NCBI RefSeq assembly: GCF_014646095.1
Contig: NZ_BMMU01000001.1
Location: 1-64,000 of the forward strand
Origin: Streptomyces lacrimifluminis
GTDB taxonomy: Bacteria > Actinomycetota > Actinomycetes > Streptomycetales > Streptomycetaceae
Reading direction: 5' to 3'
Length of the DNA: 64,000 nt
Made by a program: the position numbers and the translations under genes. This document shows, in pieces, positions 1 to 8,465 of the stretch (position 1 is its first letter; each line of letters begins with the position of its first letter). The notes beneath the pieces are model-generated. The model was not told where the DNA came from and made no database searches. It saw nothing but the letters and a program-made list of their open reading frames with translations.

Positions 1-26
1 TAGGACACCGCCGAACAAATATTACG

Positions 27-58
27 AAAACCCCCGCACTTTCCAGTGCGGGGGTTTT
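27..58. terminator. Bidirectional intrinsic terminator
   Basis: A perfect 10-bp stem (31-40 with 45-54) closes a 4-base loop (ttcc). It has AAAA on its left and TTTT on its right, so it can act in both directions. It probably ends a gene that lies left of the window. Confidence 0.85.
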
Positions 59-80
59 CTGTTTTCCGAGGGGTATTAAC

Positions 81-656
81 GTGACCTCTATGAGCAGCTT
101 TGTGGTGAGGTCCGTGCGGGCGGATGAGTGGCGTGCCGCCAAGGAGCTTCGGTTGGCCGCCTTGCGGGATCCCATTGCGCAACTCGCCTTCCTGGAGACG
201 TACGAGCAGGCAGTGGGCCAGCCTGATTCCTTCTGGCAGGAGCGGGTGCGGAGGGGCGCCGAGGGGGCGACCGGCGCTCAGCAGCTCATTGCGGTGGGGC
301 CTGACGGTGAGTGGGTCGGGGGGCTTGTAGTGCTTGTCGAGGAGCCTGGGACGACCGATTGGGCCGGGTTCGCTGTCGAGCAGCGACAGGGGCACCTTGT
401 GGGGGTGTTCATGCTGCCGGAGCATCGGGGATGCGGGCTGACCGATGTGCTCTTCGACGCGGCTCTGGAGTGGGCCTGGGAGGCCGCGGACGTTGAGCGG
501 GTTCGGTTGATCGTGCATCCGGACAACGCGCGTGCGCAGCGGTTCTATCGGCGCGTGGGGTTCGTACCCAGTGGGGTCACCGTGCCGTTGGGTGAGGGGT
601 CCGACGACTCCGAGGCCGAGTTGGAGTTCGTGCTGGAGCGGGAGCCGCACCCGTAG
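81..656 (+). CDS. GNAT-family N-acetyltransferase
   Basis: This is a 191-residue single-domain GNAT protein, expected to move an acetyl group from acetyl-CoA to an amine on an unknown substrate. The acetyl-CoA loop is visible as EHRGCGLTDVLF at about residues 115-126, and the usual motif B follows (HPDNARAQRFYRRVGF). The start is GTG at 81, with a purine-rich GAGGGG about 8 bases upstream; an ATG at 90 is the alternative. It faces the minus-strand secretion-like operon tail to tail with only 3 bases between stops, so it is unlikely to belong to that operon. The fold is certain; the substrate cannot be read from sequence. Confidence 0.85.
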   Translation: MTSMSSFVVRSVRADEWRAAKELRLAALRDPIAQLAFLETYEQAVGQPDSFWQERVRRGAEGATGAQQLIAVGPDGEWVGGLVVLVEEPGTTDWAGFAVEQRQGHLVGVFMLPEHRGCGLTDVLFDAALEWAWEAADVERVRLIVHPDNARAQRFYRRVGFVPSGVTVPLGEGSDDSEAELEFVLEREPHP

Positions 657-659
657 GAG

Positions 660-2192
660 CTATACCCGTAGGTCGTGGTGCGGCCATCGTGCTCGGAGTT
701 GTTCCCTTGACCGGAGCAGGGCCAGGGTCGGCATGCCTCGGTCCGCTCCGGTGGCGAGCAGCTCCGGGAGCTGGGGGAGTGGAGCGACCGCCGCGACGTC
801 GTCCAGGACGAGTGTCAGTGGTGGGTCGAGGCGACCGGAGGATGACCGTTCGGCCATGCGCCGGCCGCGCTCGACCACGCTTGCGGCGAGTGCTGTCAGG
901 AGGGGCATCGCGCCCGGGTTCGTTCTGGGGTCCTCGATCGGTTCACCGACCACATAGAGCGTGCCCCCTTCGGCGATGAAGGAATCCAGCACGAGGGCAT
1001 CACTTCGGTTCGGCGTGCATGCCTCGCGGATGTTCACCATCGAGAGCGCGGCGAGGGCTCGGCTCGTCAACTCTTGGGCGATGTCCCGGCGTTCGGGATG
1101 CGCGGTGAGGGCTGCTTCGAGTTCGCCGGCGGCGCCGGGGGCGGCCTTGGGGTTGGTGCGGAGGATGCGTACGGCTTCCTGGACGTTGGTGCCCTGGGAC
1201 CAGCGGTGTACGTGGCGGATGGTGCGAGCGTCTATCGCGGCTGCGTGGAGGTAGCTGCGGAGGAGCGTCTCGGCGGTTTCCGCCGTTGTCCGGTCGATCT
1301 TCGCGGTGGGGCGGACCGGGGTGAGGAGGGCGGCTGCTCTCGCGGCTGCGGTGGGTCTGTCCTCGCAGCCGGTGGTGGGGGGCCAGTGGAGGCGGGCCGG
1401 GGTGTCGCAGAGGTGGGTGGGGTCGTAGAGGAGGGTGGGGCCCAGTTTGGCTCGGGCGTCCTTGGTCTCCTGCCAGAGGGTGGGGTTGGAGGTGAGGATG
1501 AGGGCGGGGCCCTCCGCGTTCTGGATGGCTTGGGTTGCTGGGTGGGTGCGGGTGTCTTCGGTGCCGAAGAAGATTGTTTCCCACCCACCCACCCGTTCGC
1601 TGTCTGTTGCCATGGGTGCCGTCGAGAACACCCCTGTGGGTGCCGGCGGAAAGGCCTGCGCGGGTGCTGGTGAAAGGACCTTCGGGGGGTCCGGTGCCAG
1701 CGTTTTCGGGGGGTCCGGTGCCGGTGTTTCCGTGTGGGGCTGTGGCTCTTCCGGGATTCTCGCCGAGTCGGGCGGGGGCTCCGTGCGTTGTACCGGGACC
1801 TCGTGGCGAGGTGGTTGGTCGTGAGACGTTCTTCTCGCCGTCCGTACCGCTTTCCAGCGGGCCAGGGTGCCCACCACGAACACCGTCAGGACGAACAGGA
1901 TCATCAGCTGGCCGATGAACAGGCCCCAGAACAGTCCCCAGCCGGAGAGGTGCCCCGCCGGTGTGCGAGGCCAGGCGCCCGGCACGTCTTGTGGGTCCGT
2001 GATCAGGTGGCGCAGTGCCTCCGGGGTGCGGGTGAACGTGACGCCCTGTGGCCAGGCGCCGTGGGAGAGCAGGCTCGCGAGGCCTGTTGCCGTCCAGACC
2101 AGTAGCGTCAGGCCGAGGAGGAACGCGATCAGGCCCACCAACAGGCCGTCGGAGACGCCGCGTTCGCTCCGCTGCCGTTCGTCCGGTCTCAT
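660..2192 (-). CDS. VirD4/TraG-like membrane protein lacking a P-loop
   Basis: Last gene of the six-gene operon. The 510-residue protein has two membrane helices (about 17-39 and 88-112), a long Pro/Thr-rich linker (about 125-200), and a soluble domain resembling the nucleotide-binding half of type IV coupling proteins. A Walker B-like LTLVLDDVAAVAPLP is near 445-460, followed by the family's LLATGADRGM. No GxxxxGK[ST] P-loop precedes the stretch EGPALILTSNP, where coupling proteins carry one, so ATP hydrolysis is doubtful. It starts 4 bases after the VirB4-like stop. I recall the S. coelicolor equivalent as the SCO4126 end of the cmd locus (membrane proteins affecting differentiation). The role as a docking subunit is inference. 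Confidence 0.7.
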   Translation of the reverse strand: MRPDERQRSERGVSDGLLVGLIAFLLGLTLLVWTATGLASLLSHGAWPQGVTFTRTPEALRHLITDPQDVPGAWPRTPAGHLSGWGLFWGLFIGQLMILFVLTVFVVGTLARWKAVRTARRTSHDQPPRHEVPVQRTEPPPDSARIPEEPQPHTETPAPDPPKTLAPDPPKVLSPAPAQAFPPAPTGVFSTAPMATDSERVGGWETIFFGTEDTRTHPATQAIQNAEGPALILTSNPTLWQETKDARAKLGPTLLYDPTHLCDTPARLHWPPTTGCEDRPTAAARAAALLTPVRPTAKIDRTTAETAETLLRSYLHAAAIDARTIRHVHRWSQGTNVQEAVRILRTNPKAAPGAAGELEAALTAHPERRDIAQELTSRALAALSMVNIREACTPNRSDALVLDSFIAEGGTLYVVGEPIEDPRTNPGAMPLLTALAASVVERGRRMAERSSSGRLDPPLTLVLDDVAAVAPLPQLPELLATGADRGMPTLALLRSREQLRARWPHHDLRV

Positions 2193-2196
2193 CGCG

Positions 2197-3624
2197 TCAC
2201 GCCACCGTGGACTCGGAGGAGTCGTCGAGGTCGCTGAGGTGCTGTTCGACGAAGGCCGCGGCGCGTTCCTCGGCCTCCAGTTCCGCGGCTCTGAGGGCGT
2301 CGTCGGTCAGTTCCAGGTCGCGGGACGATTCCGTCATCGCCCGGTCGGTGAAGACGAGGGCGCGTTCCGTCTCCGTGACCAGGTGTTTGACGACCTGGAC
2401 GTTGCCGTTGACGTCCCAGACGGCGATGCCTGGGGTCAGGGTCGGGATGATCTCCACCGCCCAGCGCGGTAGGCCGATCACTTTGCCCGTTGCCCGTGCC
2501 TCGTCGGATTTCTGGGCGTAGATCGTCCTCGTCGACGCCATCTTCAGGATGGCCGCCGCTTCCTTCGCCGCCGCTCCGTCCACCACGTCACTCAGGTGGT
2601 GGACGACCGCCACGAAGGAGAGGCCGAGGCGGCGGCCGAACTTCAGCAGGCGTTGGAAGAGTTGGGCCACGAACGGGCTGCTGATGATGTGCCAGGCCTC
2701 CTCGACCAGGAAGATGCGCTTCTTCCGGTCGGGGCGGATCCAGGTGTGCTCCAGCCATACGCCGATGATGGCCATGAGGATCGGCATGGCGATGGAGTTG
2801 CGGTCGATGTGGGACAGGTCGAAGACGATCAGGGGGGCGTCGAGGTCGATGCCGACCGTTGTCGGGCCGTCGAACATGCCTCGCAGGTCACCGTCGACCA
2901 GGCGGTCCAGGACCAGGGCCACGTCGAGGCCCCAGGCCCGTACGTCGTCCGTGGCGACGTTCATCGCCTCCGCCGACTCCGGCTCGGGATGGCGTAGTTG
3001 CTCGACGATGTCCGTCAGGACGGGCTGGCGGTCGACGATCGTCTCGTTGACGTAGGCGTGCGCGACCTTGAGGGCGAAGCCGGAGCGTTCGTCCAGGCCG
3101 TGGCCCATCGCCACTTCGATGATCGTGCGGAGCAGGGCGAGCTGGCCCGTTGTGGTGATCGCGGGGTCGAGGGGGTTGAGGCGGATCCCCATGTCCAGGG
3201 CGGCCATCGGGTCCAGGCGGATGGGGGTTATCCCCAACTCCTCCGCGATGAGGTTCCATTCGCCGACGCCGTCCTCGCCCTGGGCGTCCAGGACGACCAC
3301 CTGGCGGTCCCGGAAGCGGAGTTGGCGTAGGACGTAGGTCTTCTCCAGGGCTGATTTGCCGTTGCCCGATTCGCCGAGCACCAGCCAGTGCGGGGCGGGG
3401 AGTTGTTGGCCGTACAGCTGGAAGGGGTCGTAGATGTAGCCCTTCCCGGAGTACACCTCGCGGCCGATGATGACGCCGGAGTCGCCGAGGCCGGGGGCGG
3501 CTGTGGGGAGGTAGACGGCCTGGGCCTGGCCCGTGGAGGTGCGGACGGGCAGGCGGGTCGTCTCGATCTTGCCGAAGAGGAAGGACGTGAAGGTGTCGGT
3601 GAGGGCGGTCAGCGGATCCCGCAT
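2197..3624 (-). CDS. VirB4-like secretion ATPase, motor half
   Basis: 475 residues forming the C-terminal ATPase half of a VirB4/TrbE-type protein. The Walker A GESGNGKSA is near residues 83-91. The Walker B is in RIFLVEEAW, followed by the typical VirB4 stretch LLKFGRRLGLSFVAVVHHLSD. The N-terminal oligomerisation domain normally found in VirB4 (about 400 residues) is absent here, but it matches the neighbouring upstream gene, so the two together look like a split VirB4. Expected to be a cytoplasmic, membrane-associated hexameric motor of the operon's envelope complex. The only operon member with an intact nucleotide-binding site. Probable counterpart of SCO4127 (from memory). Confidence 0.82.
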   Translation of the reverse strand: MRDPLTALTDTFTSFLFGKIETTRLPVRTSTGQAQAVYLPTAAPGLGDSGVIIGREVYSGKGYIYDPFQLYGQQLPAPHWLVLGESGNGKSALEKTYVLRQLRFRDRQVVVLDAQGEDGVGEWNLIAEELGITPIRLDPMAALDMGIRLNPLDPAITTTGQLALLRTIIEVAMGHGLDERSGFALKVAHAYVNETIVDRQPVLTDIVEQLRHPEPESAEAMNVATDDVRAWGLDVALVLDRLVDGDLRGMFDGPTTVGIDLDAPLIVFDLSHIDRNSIAMPILMAIIGVWLEHTWIRPDRKKRIFLVEEAWHIISSPFVAQLFQRLLKFGRRLGLSFVAVVHHLSDVVDGAAAKEAAAILKMASTRTIYAQKSDEARATGKVIGLPRWAVEIIPTLTPGIAVWDVNGNVQVVKHLVTETERALVFTDRAMTESSRDLELTDDALRAAELEAEERAAAFVEQHLSDLDDSSESTVA

Positions 3625-3637
3625 CAGCGCATCAGCC

Positions 3638-5188
3638 CTACCTTCGGATTCCGGTGGCGAACGGGAGTGTGTTGACGAACGCTCGGTGGTGCTCTCGGTC
3701 GCACCATTCCAGCTTCAGGTACGACTTGCCCGCCGACGCTCTGATCGTGCGCTTGTCACGCGCCAGGGCTTCCGGTGAGCGGGAGGAGACGGTGATGTAG
3801 CCGACCAGGTTGACGCCGGCCGCGCCGCTCGCGAGGTCCTCGCCGCGCTGGTCGATGCGGTTGTGGGAGGCCACGTCGCGGGGGTCGACCGTGCGGTTCA
3901 TCTTGGCGGCTCGGCTCGCTTCGGCGTCGTCGTTCGTCTTCTCGGTGAGCATGCGTTCGATGGCCACCTCGGTGGGTTCGAGGTCCATCGTGACGGCCAC
4001 CGTGCGGATGACGTCCGGGGTGTGGACGAGGAGCGGGGCGAGGAAGTTGACGCCGACCGGGGTCATCGGCCATTCCTTCACCCACGCCGTGGAGTGGCAC
4101 CAGGGGGCGCGCGTCGAGGACTCGCGGGTCTTCGCCTGGAGGTACGTCGGCTCCATCGCGTCGAGCTCGGCCGGCCAGGCGTTGCGCTTCGTCATCGCCT
4201 GGAGGTGGTCGATCGGGTGGTCCGGGTCGTACATGGAGTGGATGAGGGAGGCCAGTCTGCCCTGGCCGAGGGGCTGGCGGACGCGAATGTCCGCCTCCTG
4301 GAGCCGCGAGCAGATGTCCGTCAGTTCGCGGGCCATGACCACCGCGAGGCCCGCGTCCCGGTCGAGCTTCCTGCCGCCGTGCGGACGCGCCGCGCGGGCC
4401 ATCGTGTGGGCCTCGGCGGCGAGTTCGCGGTTGAAGTGCATACAGGCGACGAGGTAGGCGCGGTGCTGTTCGCTGCTCGTCGACACCATGGACTGGAGCT
4501 GGTCGTACGAGTGCTGCAGCCACGGCGGTGCCTTCTCGTCGCCGCGTACGGCCACGTCCTTGGCGTGGGCGTCCGGGTCGGCGGGGAGGGTGCGGGCGAG
4601 CATCTGGAGGCGGGTGACGAAGCCGTCGCCGTTCGCCACGTGCTTGAGCAGCGTGCCGAAGCGGTCGACGAGGGCCTCCTGGTCCTCGCTGTCGCGCAGG
4701 CCGACGCCGGGGCCCTCGATCTCGATCGCCGCGGTCACCGTACGGCGGTCCGCGTGCAGGAGTACGGCGATCTCGTCCGGGCCGAACGGGGCCGCGAGCC
4801 AGTTGATGCGGCCGATGCCCGGGGGCGGGCCGATCTCGACCTCGCGGCCGTCGATGCGGGTGCCGGCCTCGATGACGGGGCTGCGGTAGGCGGTTCCCTG
4901 GCGGAGCGACCGCTTGTAACTGCGGTTGATCTCGAACCACTTGTAGAACGTGCGGCGCTTGTACGGGACGTACACCACGGCCAGTGCCAGCATCGGGAAG
5001 CCGGTCAGCAGCACGATGCGCAGGGACAGGACGGGTACGACCAGGCCGCACACCATGCCGAGGAAGGCGCCCACGATGATGAGCGCGATCTCGCCGGACT
5101 CGCGGTTGCGGCCGACGATCGCGCTCGGCCGGGCGCGGCCGATGAGATACGTACGGCGGGGCGAGACCAGGTGGGACTCGGTCGTCAA
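3638..5188 (-). CDS. SCO6880-family membrane protein (VirB3 plus VirB4 N-terminal-like)
   Basis: 516 residues. An N-terminal pair of membrane helices (about 32-75) looks VirB3/PrgI-like and is followed by a soluble region resembling the non-ATPase N-terminal domain of VirB4 proteins (GPDEIAVLLHADRRTVTAAIEIEG). No P-loop is visible; the ATPase half is the next gene. Start: TTG at 5188, chosen because it overlaps the upstream TGA as TTGA and has GGAGG 9 bases upstream, indicating translational coupling. Annotated generally as a SCO6880 family protein. Function as the platform of a type IV secretion-like complex is inferred from its neighbours. Confidence 0.75.
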   Translation of the reverse strand: MTTESHLVSPRRTYLIGRARPSAIVGRNRESGEIALIIVGAFLGMVCGLVVPVLSLRIVLLTGFPMLALAVVYVPYKRRTFYKWFEINRSYKRSLRQGTAYRSPVIEAGTRIDGREVEIGPPPGIGRINWLAAPFGPDEIAVLLHADRRTVTAAIEIEGPGVGLRDSEDQEALVDRFGTLLKHVANGDGFVTRLQMLARTLPADPDAHAKDVAVRGDEKAPPWLQHSYDQLQSMVSTSSEQHRAYLVACMHFNRELAAEAHTMARAARPHGGRKLDRDAGLAVVMARELTDICSRLQEADIRVRQPLGQGRLASLIHSMYDPDHPIDHLQAMTKRNAWPAELDAMEPTYLQAKTRESSTRAPWCHSTAWVKEWPMTPVGVNFLAPLLVHTPDVIRTVAVTMDLEPTEVAIERMLTEKTNDDAEASRAAKMNRTVDPRDVASHNRIDQRGEDLASGAAGVNLVGYITVSSRSPEALARDKRTIRASAGKSYLKLEWCDREHHRAFVNTLPFATGIRR

Positions 5189-6519
5189 CGCCCGTCACCT
5201 CCAGGGCGGTTGGATCGGTTGCTGTTGCCGGCGTGCGGGCTGCGCGGCGGGGGTGCGGCGGAGGGGACAGATCCGCCGCCGCCCGAGGGCCGCGAGCTGT
5301 GCGCGGCCACGCCGCCGGACACGGGGTTGGCCGGGCGCGGGGTGGACGACTGGCCGCCGCCTCCGCCGCCCCCGTTGTTGTCGGCCCGGCTGCTGTGGGT
5401 CTTGATGCCCTGGGCGACGAGGGTCGCCGGGGAGCTGATGACGGCGGCGGCCTTGCCTTCGGCGCCCTGCATGATGCGGTTGTTGCGGGAGTGGGCGATC
5501 TCGTCGCCGAAGCCCGGGACGAAGCGGTAGATCATCGCGCTCGCGAAGATGGCGAGGAGGATGATGGAGAGGCCGGAGACGACGGCGGAGAAGGCGTCCG
5601 GGCCGTCGTTCGTGGACAGCGCGCCCGCCAGGCCCAGCACGATGGCGATCACCGGTTTGACCAGGATGACCGCGATCATGATGCCGGCCCAGCGGCGGAC
5701 GTGCCCCCACAGGTTCTTGTCGACCAGTCCCGCGTACACGACCGTGCCGAGCAGGGCGCCGACGTACAGCAGTGCGGCGCGGATGACGAGTTCCAGCCAG
5801 AGGACGCCGGCCGCGAGGATCGACACCATGGACACCACGATCAGCATGATCGGGCCGCCGCCGATGTCCTCGCCCTTGGCCAGTGCTCCGGAGAAGGTGC
5901 CGAAGAACGTGTCGGTCTGGTCGCCGGTCGCGCTCGCGAGGACCTCGGTGACGCCGTCGGTCGCCGAGACGACGGTGTAGAGGACGAGGGGTGTGAAGGC
6001 GGAGGCCAGGACGGTCAGCCAGAGGAAGCCGATCGCCTCGGAGATGGCCGTGGTGAGGGGGACGCCCCGCACGGCCCGCTTGGAGACCGCGAGCAGCCAC
6101 AGCACCAGGGTCAGGACGGTGGACGCGGCGAACACGACCGCGTACTGCTGGAGGAATTTGGGGTTGGTGAAGTCGACGTTCGCGGTCTCCTTCACGGCCT
6201 CGCTGAGCTTGTCGACCGTCCAGGAGGCGGCGTCGGCGCAGCCCTTGGCGAGGGAGGACAGGGGGTCGAGGGTGGAGGCGGGGTTGGAGACCGATCCCGA
6301 GCCGCCCTGCTGGCCCTCGCAGACCTCCTTGGCCTGGTCGGGAAGGAGCGCGCAGTCCGGGTTGCCGGCCGTCTGCGATGCCGACGGGGAGGGCGTCGGG
6401 GACGGTGTCGGTGCCGCGTACGCCTGGGAGGCCAGGAGTACGGCCGCCGTCTGTACGGCTGTCAGCGCGCCGGCGAGCTTGAGCACGAGGTAGGACCTAC
6501 CTGGTGTGTTACCGGGCAT
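5185..6519 (-). CDS. VirB6/TrbL-like polytopic membrane protein
   Basis: About 444 residues: a cleavable signal peptide (AVLLASQAYAAPTP), a Pro/Ser/Thr stretch, a periplasm-like segment, then at least five or six hydrophobic helices (about 125-330), and a Gly/Ser/Pro-rich C-terminal tail containing seven glycines in a row. The architecture fits the VirB6/TrbL channel proteins of type IV systems. The ATG at 6519 has GGAGGG 7 bases upstream and overlaps the upstream stop by 11 bases. Longer readings upstream would run inside the previous gene. No catalytic motif is expected. Membership of the class is by topology and context rather than by a diagnostic motif. Confidence 0.72.
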   Translation of the reverse strand: MPGNTPGRSYLVLKLAGALTAVQTAAVLLASQAYAAPTPSPTPSPSASQTAGNPDCALLPDQAKEVCEGQQGGSGSVSNPASTLDPLSSLAKGCADAASWTVDKLSEAVKETANVDFTNPKFLQQYAVVFAASTVLTLVLWLLAVSKRAVRGVPLTTAISEAIGFLWLTVLASAFTPLVLYTVVSATDGVTEVLASATGDQTDTFFGTFSGALAKGEDIGGGPIMLIVVSMVSILAAGVLWLELVIRAALLYVGALLGTVVYAGLVDKNLWGHVRRWAGIMIAVILVKPVIAIVLGLAGALSTNDGPDAFSAVVSGLSIILLAIFASAMIYRFVPGFGDEIAHSRNNRIMQGAEGKAAAVISSPATLVAQGIKTHSSRADNNGGGGGGGQSSTPRPANPVSGGVAAHSSRPSGGGGSVPSAAPPPRSPHAGNSNRSNRPGGDGR

Positions 6520-7390
6520 AGGTGAACCCTCCGTACTCGTCGATGGCCTTGCTGATCTCGTCGGAGGCGGCGGCCCGGTCGTCGCCGGGGACCGGGTTGG
6601 GGCCGTCCTTCTCCGAGTAGGAGACGATCTTCCAGTCGCCGCCCGACCAGCGCATGTCGTAGGTCCAGGTGTTCCAGGACGAGGTGACCGGGCTGGTGGA
6701 GGTCTCACCTGCGATGCCGCTCAGGCCGACGTACCAGACCTCGACGGTGGCGGTGGTGCCGCCGTACGCCACGGTCTTGGTGCCGACCGGGGTCACGCGC
6801 GAGACGAACGTGCTGCCCTCGGGGGCGTTGCCGCCCGCGTCGAGGCCGAGTCTGGTGAGGAGGCTCGCGGAGTAGGCCTTGTCCAGGGGGGCCTTGAGTT
6901 TCGCGGCGGCCTCGGCGGTGAAGAGGGTGTCGACGAGCTTGTCCCGGCTGTCCTTGCGGAACATGCCGGTCGAGCCCAGGGACACCGCGTAGTTGGCCGC
7001 CGCCGACTGGACGCCCTGCCGGTTGTGCGCGAACCCCGACGGGATGCCGGCCGCCTTCTTCGTGACCGGCTGCTCGCCGGAGGCCGCGGTGGGCGCGGCG
7101 GCGGGTCCGTCGGCGCTGTCGCTGCCGGAGCCGCTGCCCGCGGTGGAGGAGGACGAGGACGCAGAGGAATCGTCTCCTCCACGGTTCGCGAAGGCGATCG
7201 CCGCGATCAGGAGGACGACCACGCCGACGGCCGTCACCGTGCCCCGTGACGACTTGGTGCGCTGGGCACCGCCGTAGACGCCGCCGTTGCCCTGGTCGTG
7301 GTAGCGGGTCCGGGTCTGGCCGGTGCCGCCGTACCCGCCGTCGTCGGGGCGTGTGGAGTCGCCGTCGCTCTGGCTGTCACCGAGACTCAT
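6509..7390 (-). CDS. VirB8/TcpC-like bitopic membrane protein
   Basis: About 293 residues. A charged, Gly-rich cytoplasmic N-terminus is followed by one membrane helix (about 55-75), an acidic Ser-rich linker and an extracellular domain (about 110-290) of mixed alpha/beta character ending in EYGGFTYAR. Single-helix proteins with an NTF2-like external domain (TcpC, VirB8) are core parts of Gram-positive conjugation channels, and this gene sits where one would be expected. Start: ATG at 7390 preceded by GAGGGGGCGGG; an upstream in-frame start at 7525 has no ribosome site. The VirB8/TcpC assignment rests on topology and operon position. Confidence 0.65.
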   Translation of the reverse strand: MSLGDSQSDGDSTRPDDGGYGGTGQTRTRYHDQGNGGVYGGAQRTKSSRGTVTAVGVVVLLIAAIAFANRGGDDSSASSSSSTAGSGSGSDSADGPAAAPTAASGEQPVTKKAAGIPSGFAHNRQGVQSAAANYAVSLGSTGMFRKDSRDKLVDTLFTAEAAAKLKAPLDKAYSASLLTRLGLDAGGNAPEGSTFVSRVTPVGTKTVAYGGTTATVEVWYVGLSGIAGETSTSPVTSSWNTWTYDMRWSGGDWKIVSYSEKDGPNPVPGDDRAAASDEISKAIDEYGGFTYAR

Positions 7391-7624
7391 TGCGCGCCCG
7401 CCCCCTCGAACTCGTTTTCCAACTCGTGTCGAATCCACGCGTACGGGTACGCGTGACAGTACGACGGTAGCCGTGCTGGTTCCCGCGCGGGCGCGGTGTG
7501 GTGACTCGACATCAGGGAGACGCAACCTCAGTCGGTGGGCACGACGGGTGGGTGGGTGTGGGGAGGGAGAACCGGGCTTGCCCGGCGGTCCGACCGACGA
7601 TGTGCCGAGCGCTGGTGGCGCCGG

Positions 7625-7942
7625 CTACACGGCCATGCCGTAGACGATGGTGAAGAGGGTGCCGAGCGAGCCGATGATGAACACGCCTGTCAGGCCCGCG
7701 ATGATGAGGCCCTTGCCCTGTTCCGCGCTGAAGGTGTCCCGCAGCGCTGTGGCGCCGATGCGCTGCTTGGCCGCACCCCAGATCGCGATGCCCAGGCACA
7801 TCAGGATGGCCACGGCCATCACGACCTGGACCATTGTCTTCGCTTCGGTGCCCAGGCTGCCGAAGGGGCCCCAGTCCGGAGCGATCCCGCCGATGATGGT
7901 GTTGATGTCGCCCTTTTCGGCCGCAAGCCACATGTAAGTCAC
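7625..7942 (-). CDS. Small two-helix membrane protein, VirB2/pilin-like
   Basis: First gene of the operon. About 105 residues with two hydrophobic helices (about 38-58 and 80-103) joined by a short basic loop (KQRIGATALRDTF), the layout of VirB2/TrbC pilin-like subunits, but with no obvious cleaved signal. Start uncertain: GTG at 7942 or ATG at 7933; the GGTGA just before the ATG could serve as ribosome site. A 234-base gap to the next gene holds only a short GC hairpin near 7573-7586. It may be the most expressed part of the envelope complex. Function is inference. Confidence 0.65.
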   Translation of the reverse strand: MTYMWLAAEKGDINTIIGGIAPDWGPFGSLGTEAKTMVQVVMAVAILMCLGIAIWGAAKQRIGATALRDTFSAEQGKGLIIAGLTGVFIIGSLGTLFTIVYGMAV

Positions 7943-8465
7943 CGCCCCTGTCGGGTAGTTCCGCGCGTCCTCTGCCGCAGTGCAGAGGTCAGGTCCATTC
8001 TCGCTGACAATGACGCCGACCGATGTCGACTTGGCGTCATTGATTGGCGGGTTTCGTATGAATACCTTGCCATCGCCTCTCGCGGCACCCTATGGGGGAG
8101 CGCGGGACGGTGTGCGAGGGGTTGAACGGATCGTATGGTCACTCTGTGTATCACGGCCGATCACGCCGGGCAATGAGGTGTGGGCGGAACCTGTGGTGTG
8201 GTCCCGTCGTTAGCCACCGATGGCCAGCTGTGACCATCGGTACGGTCACGGACCGCTTCTGACGGTCCGTATCCAGATGCAGGCTATCGCGGACCTCGGA
8301 CATGGCGACGGGCCGCGGCTGGTAGCCGCGGCCCGTTCCCCGGTGCCCGCCGGTGGTCCCCACGACCTCCGGTGGCGTTTGTGCGATGAGTTGCGTGGAT
8401 GGGTTACGTGGGTGGGTGACGTATTGGCTGGATCTGGTGGTTCCGGGTCGGCCGGTGAGGTTGTT
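7943..8465. other. Intergenic region upstream of the secretion-like operon
   Basis: 523 bases without a convincing gene. It holds the promoter side of the pilin-like gene, the terminator at 8310-8334, and two dyads: an interrupted palindrome at 8231-8248 (TGACC...GGTCA) and a perfect 8-bp stem at 8248-8255 with 8263-8270. The first dyad looks operator-like but is far (about 290 bases) from the operon start. Confidence 0.5.
8310..8334 (-). terminator. Strong hairpin terminator of the S53 peptidase gene
   Basis: A perfect 11-bp GC-rich stem (8310-8320 with 8324-8334) with a 3-base loop, about 130 bases beyond the peptidase stop. No T-tract follows on either strand, as is common in Streptomyces. 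Confidence 0.6.
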
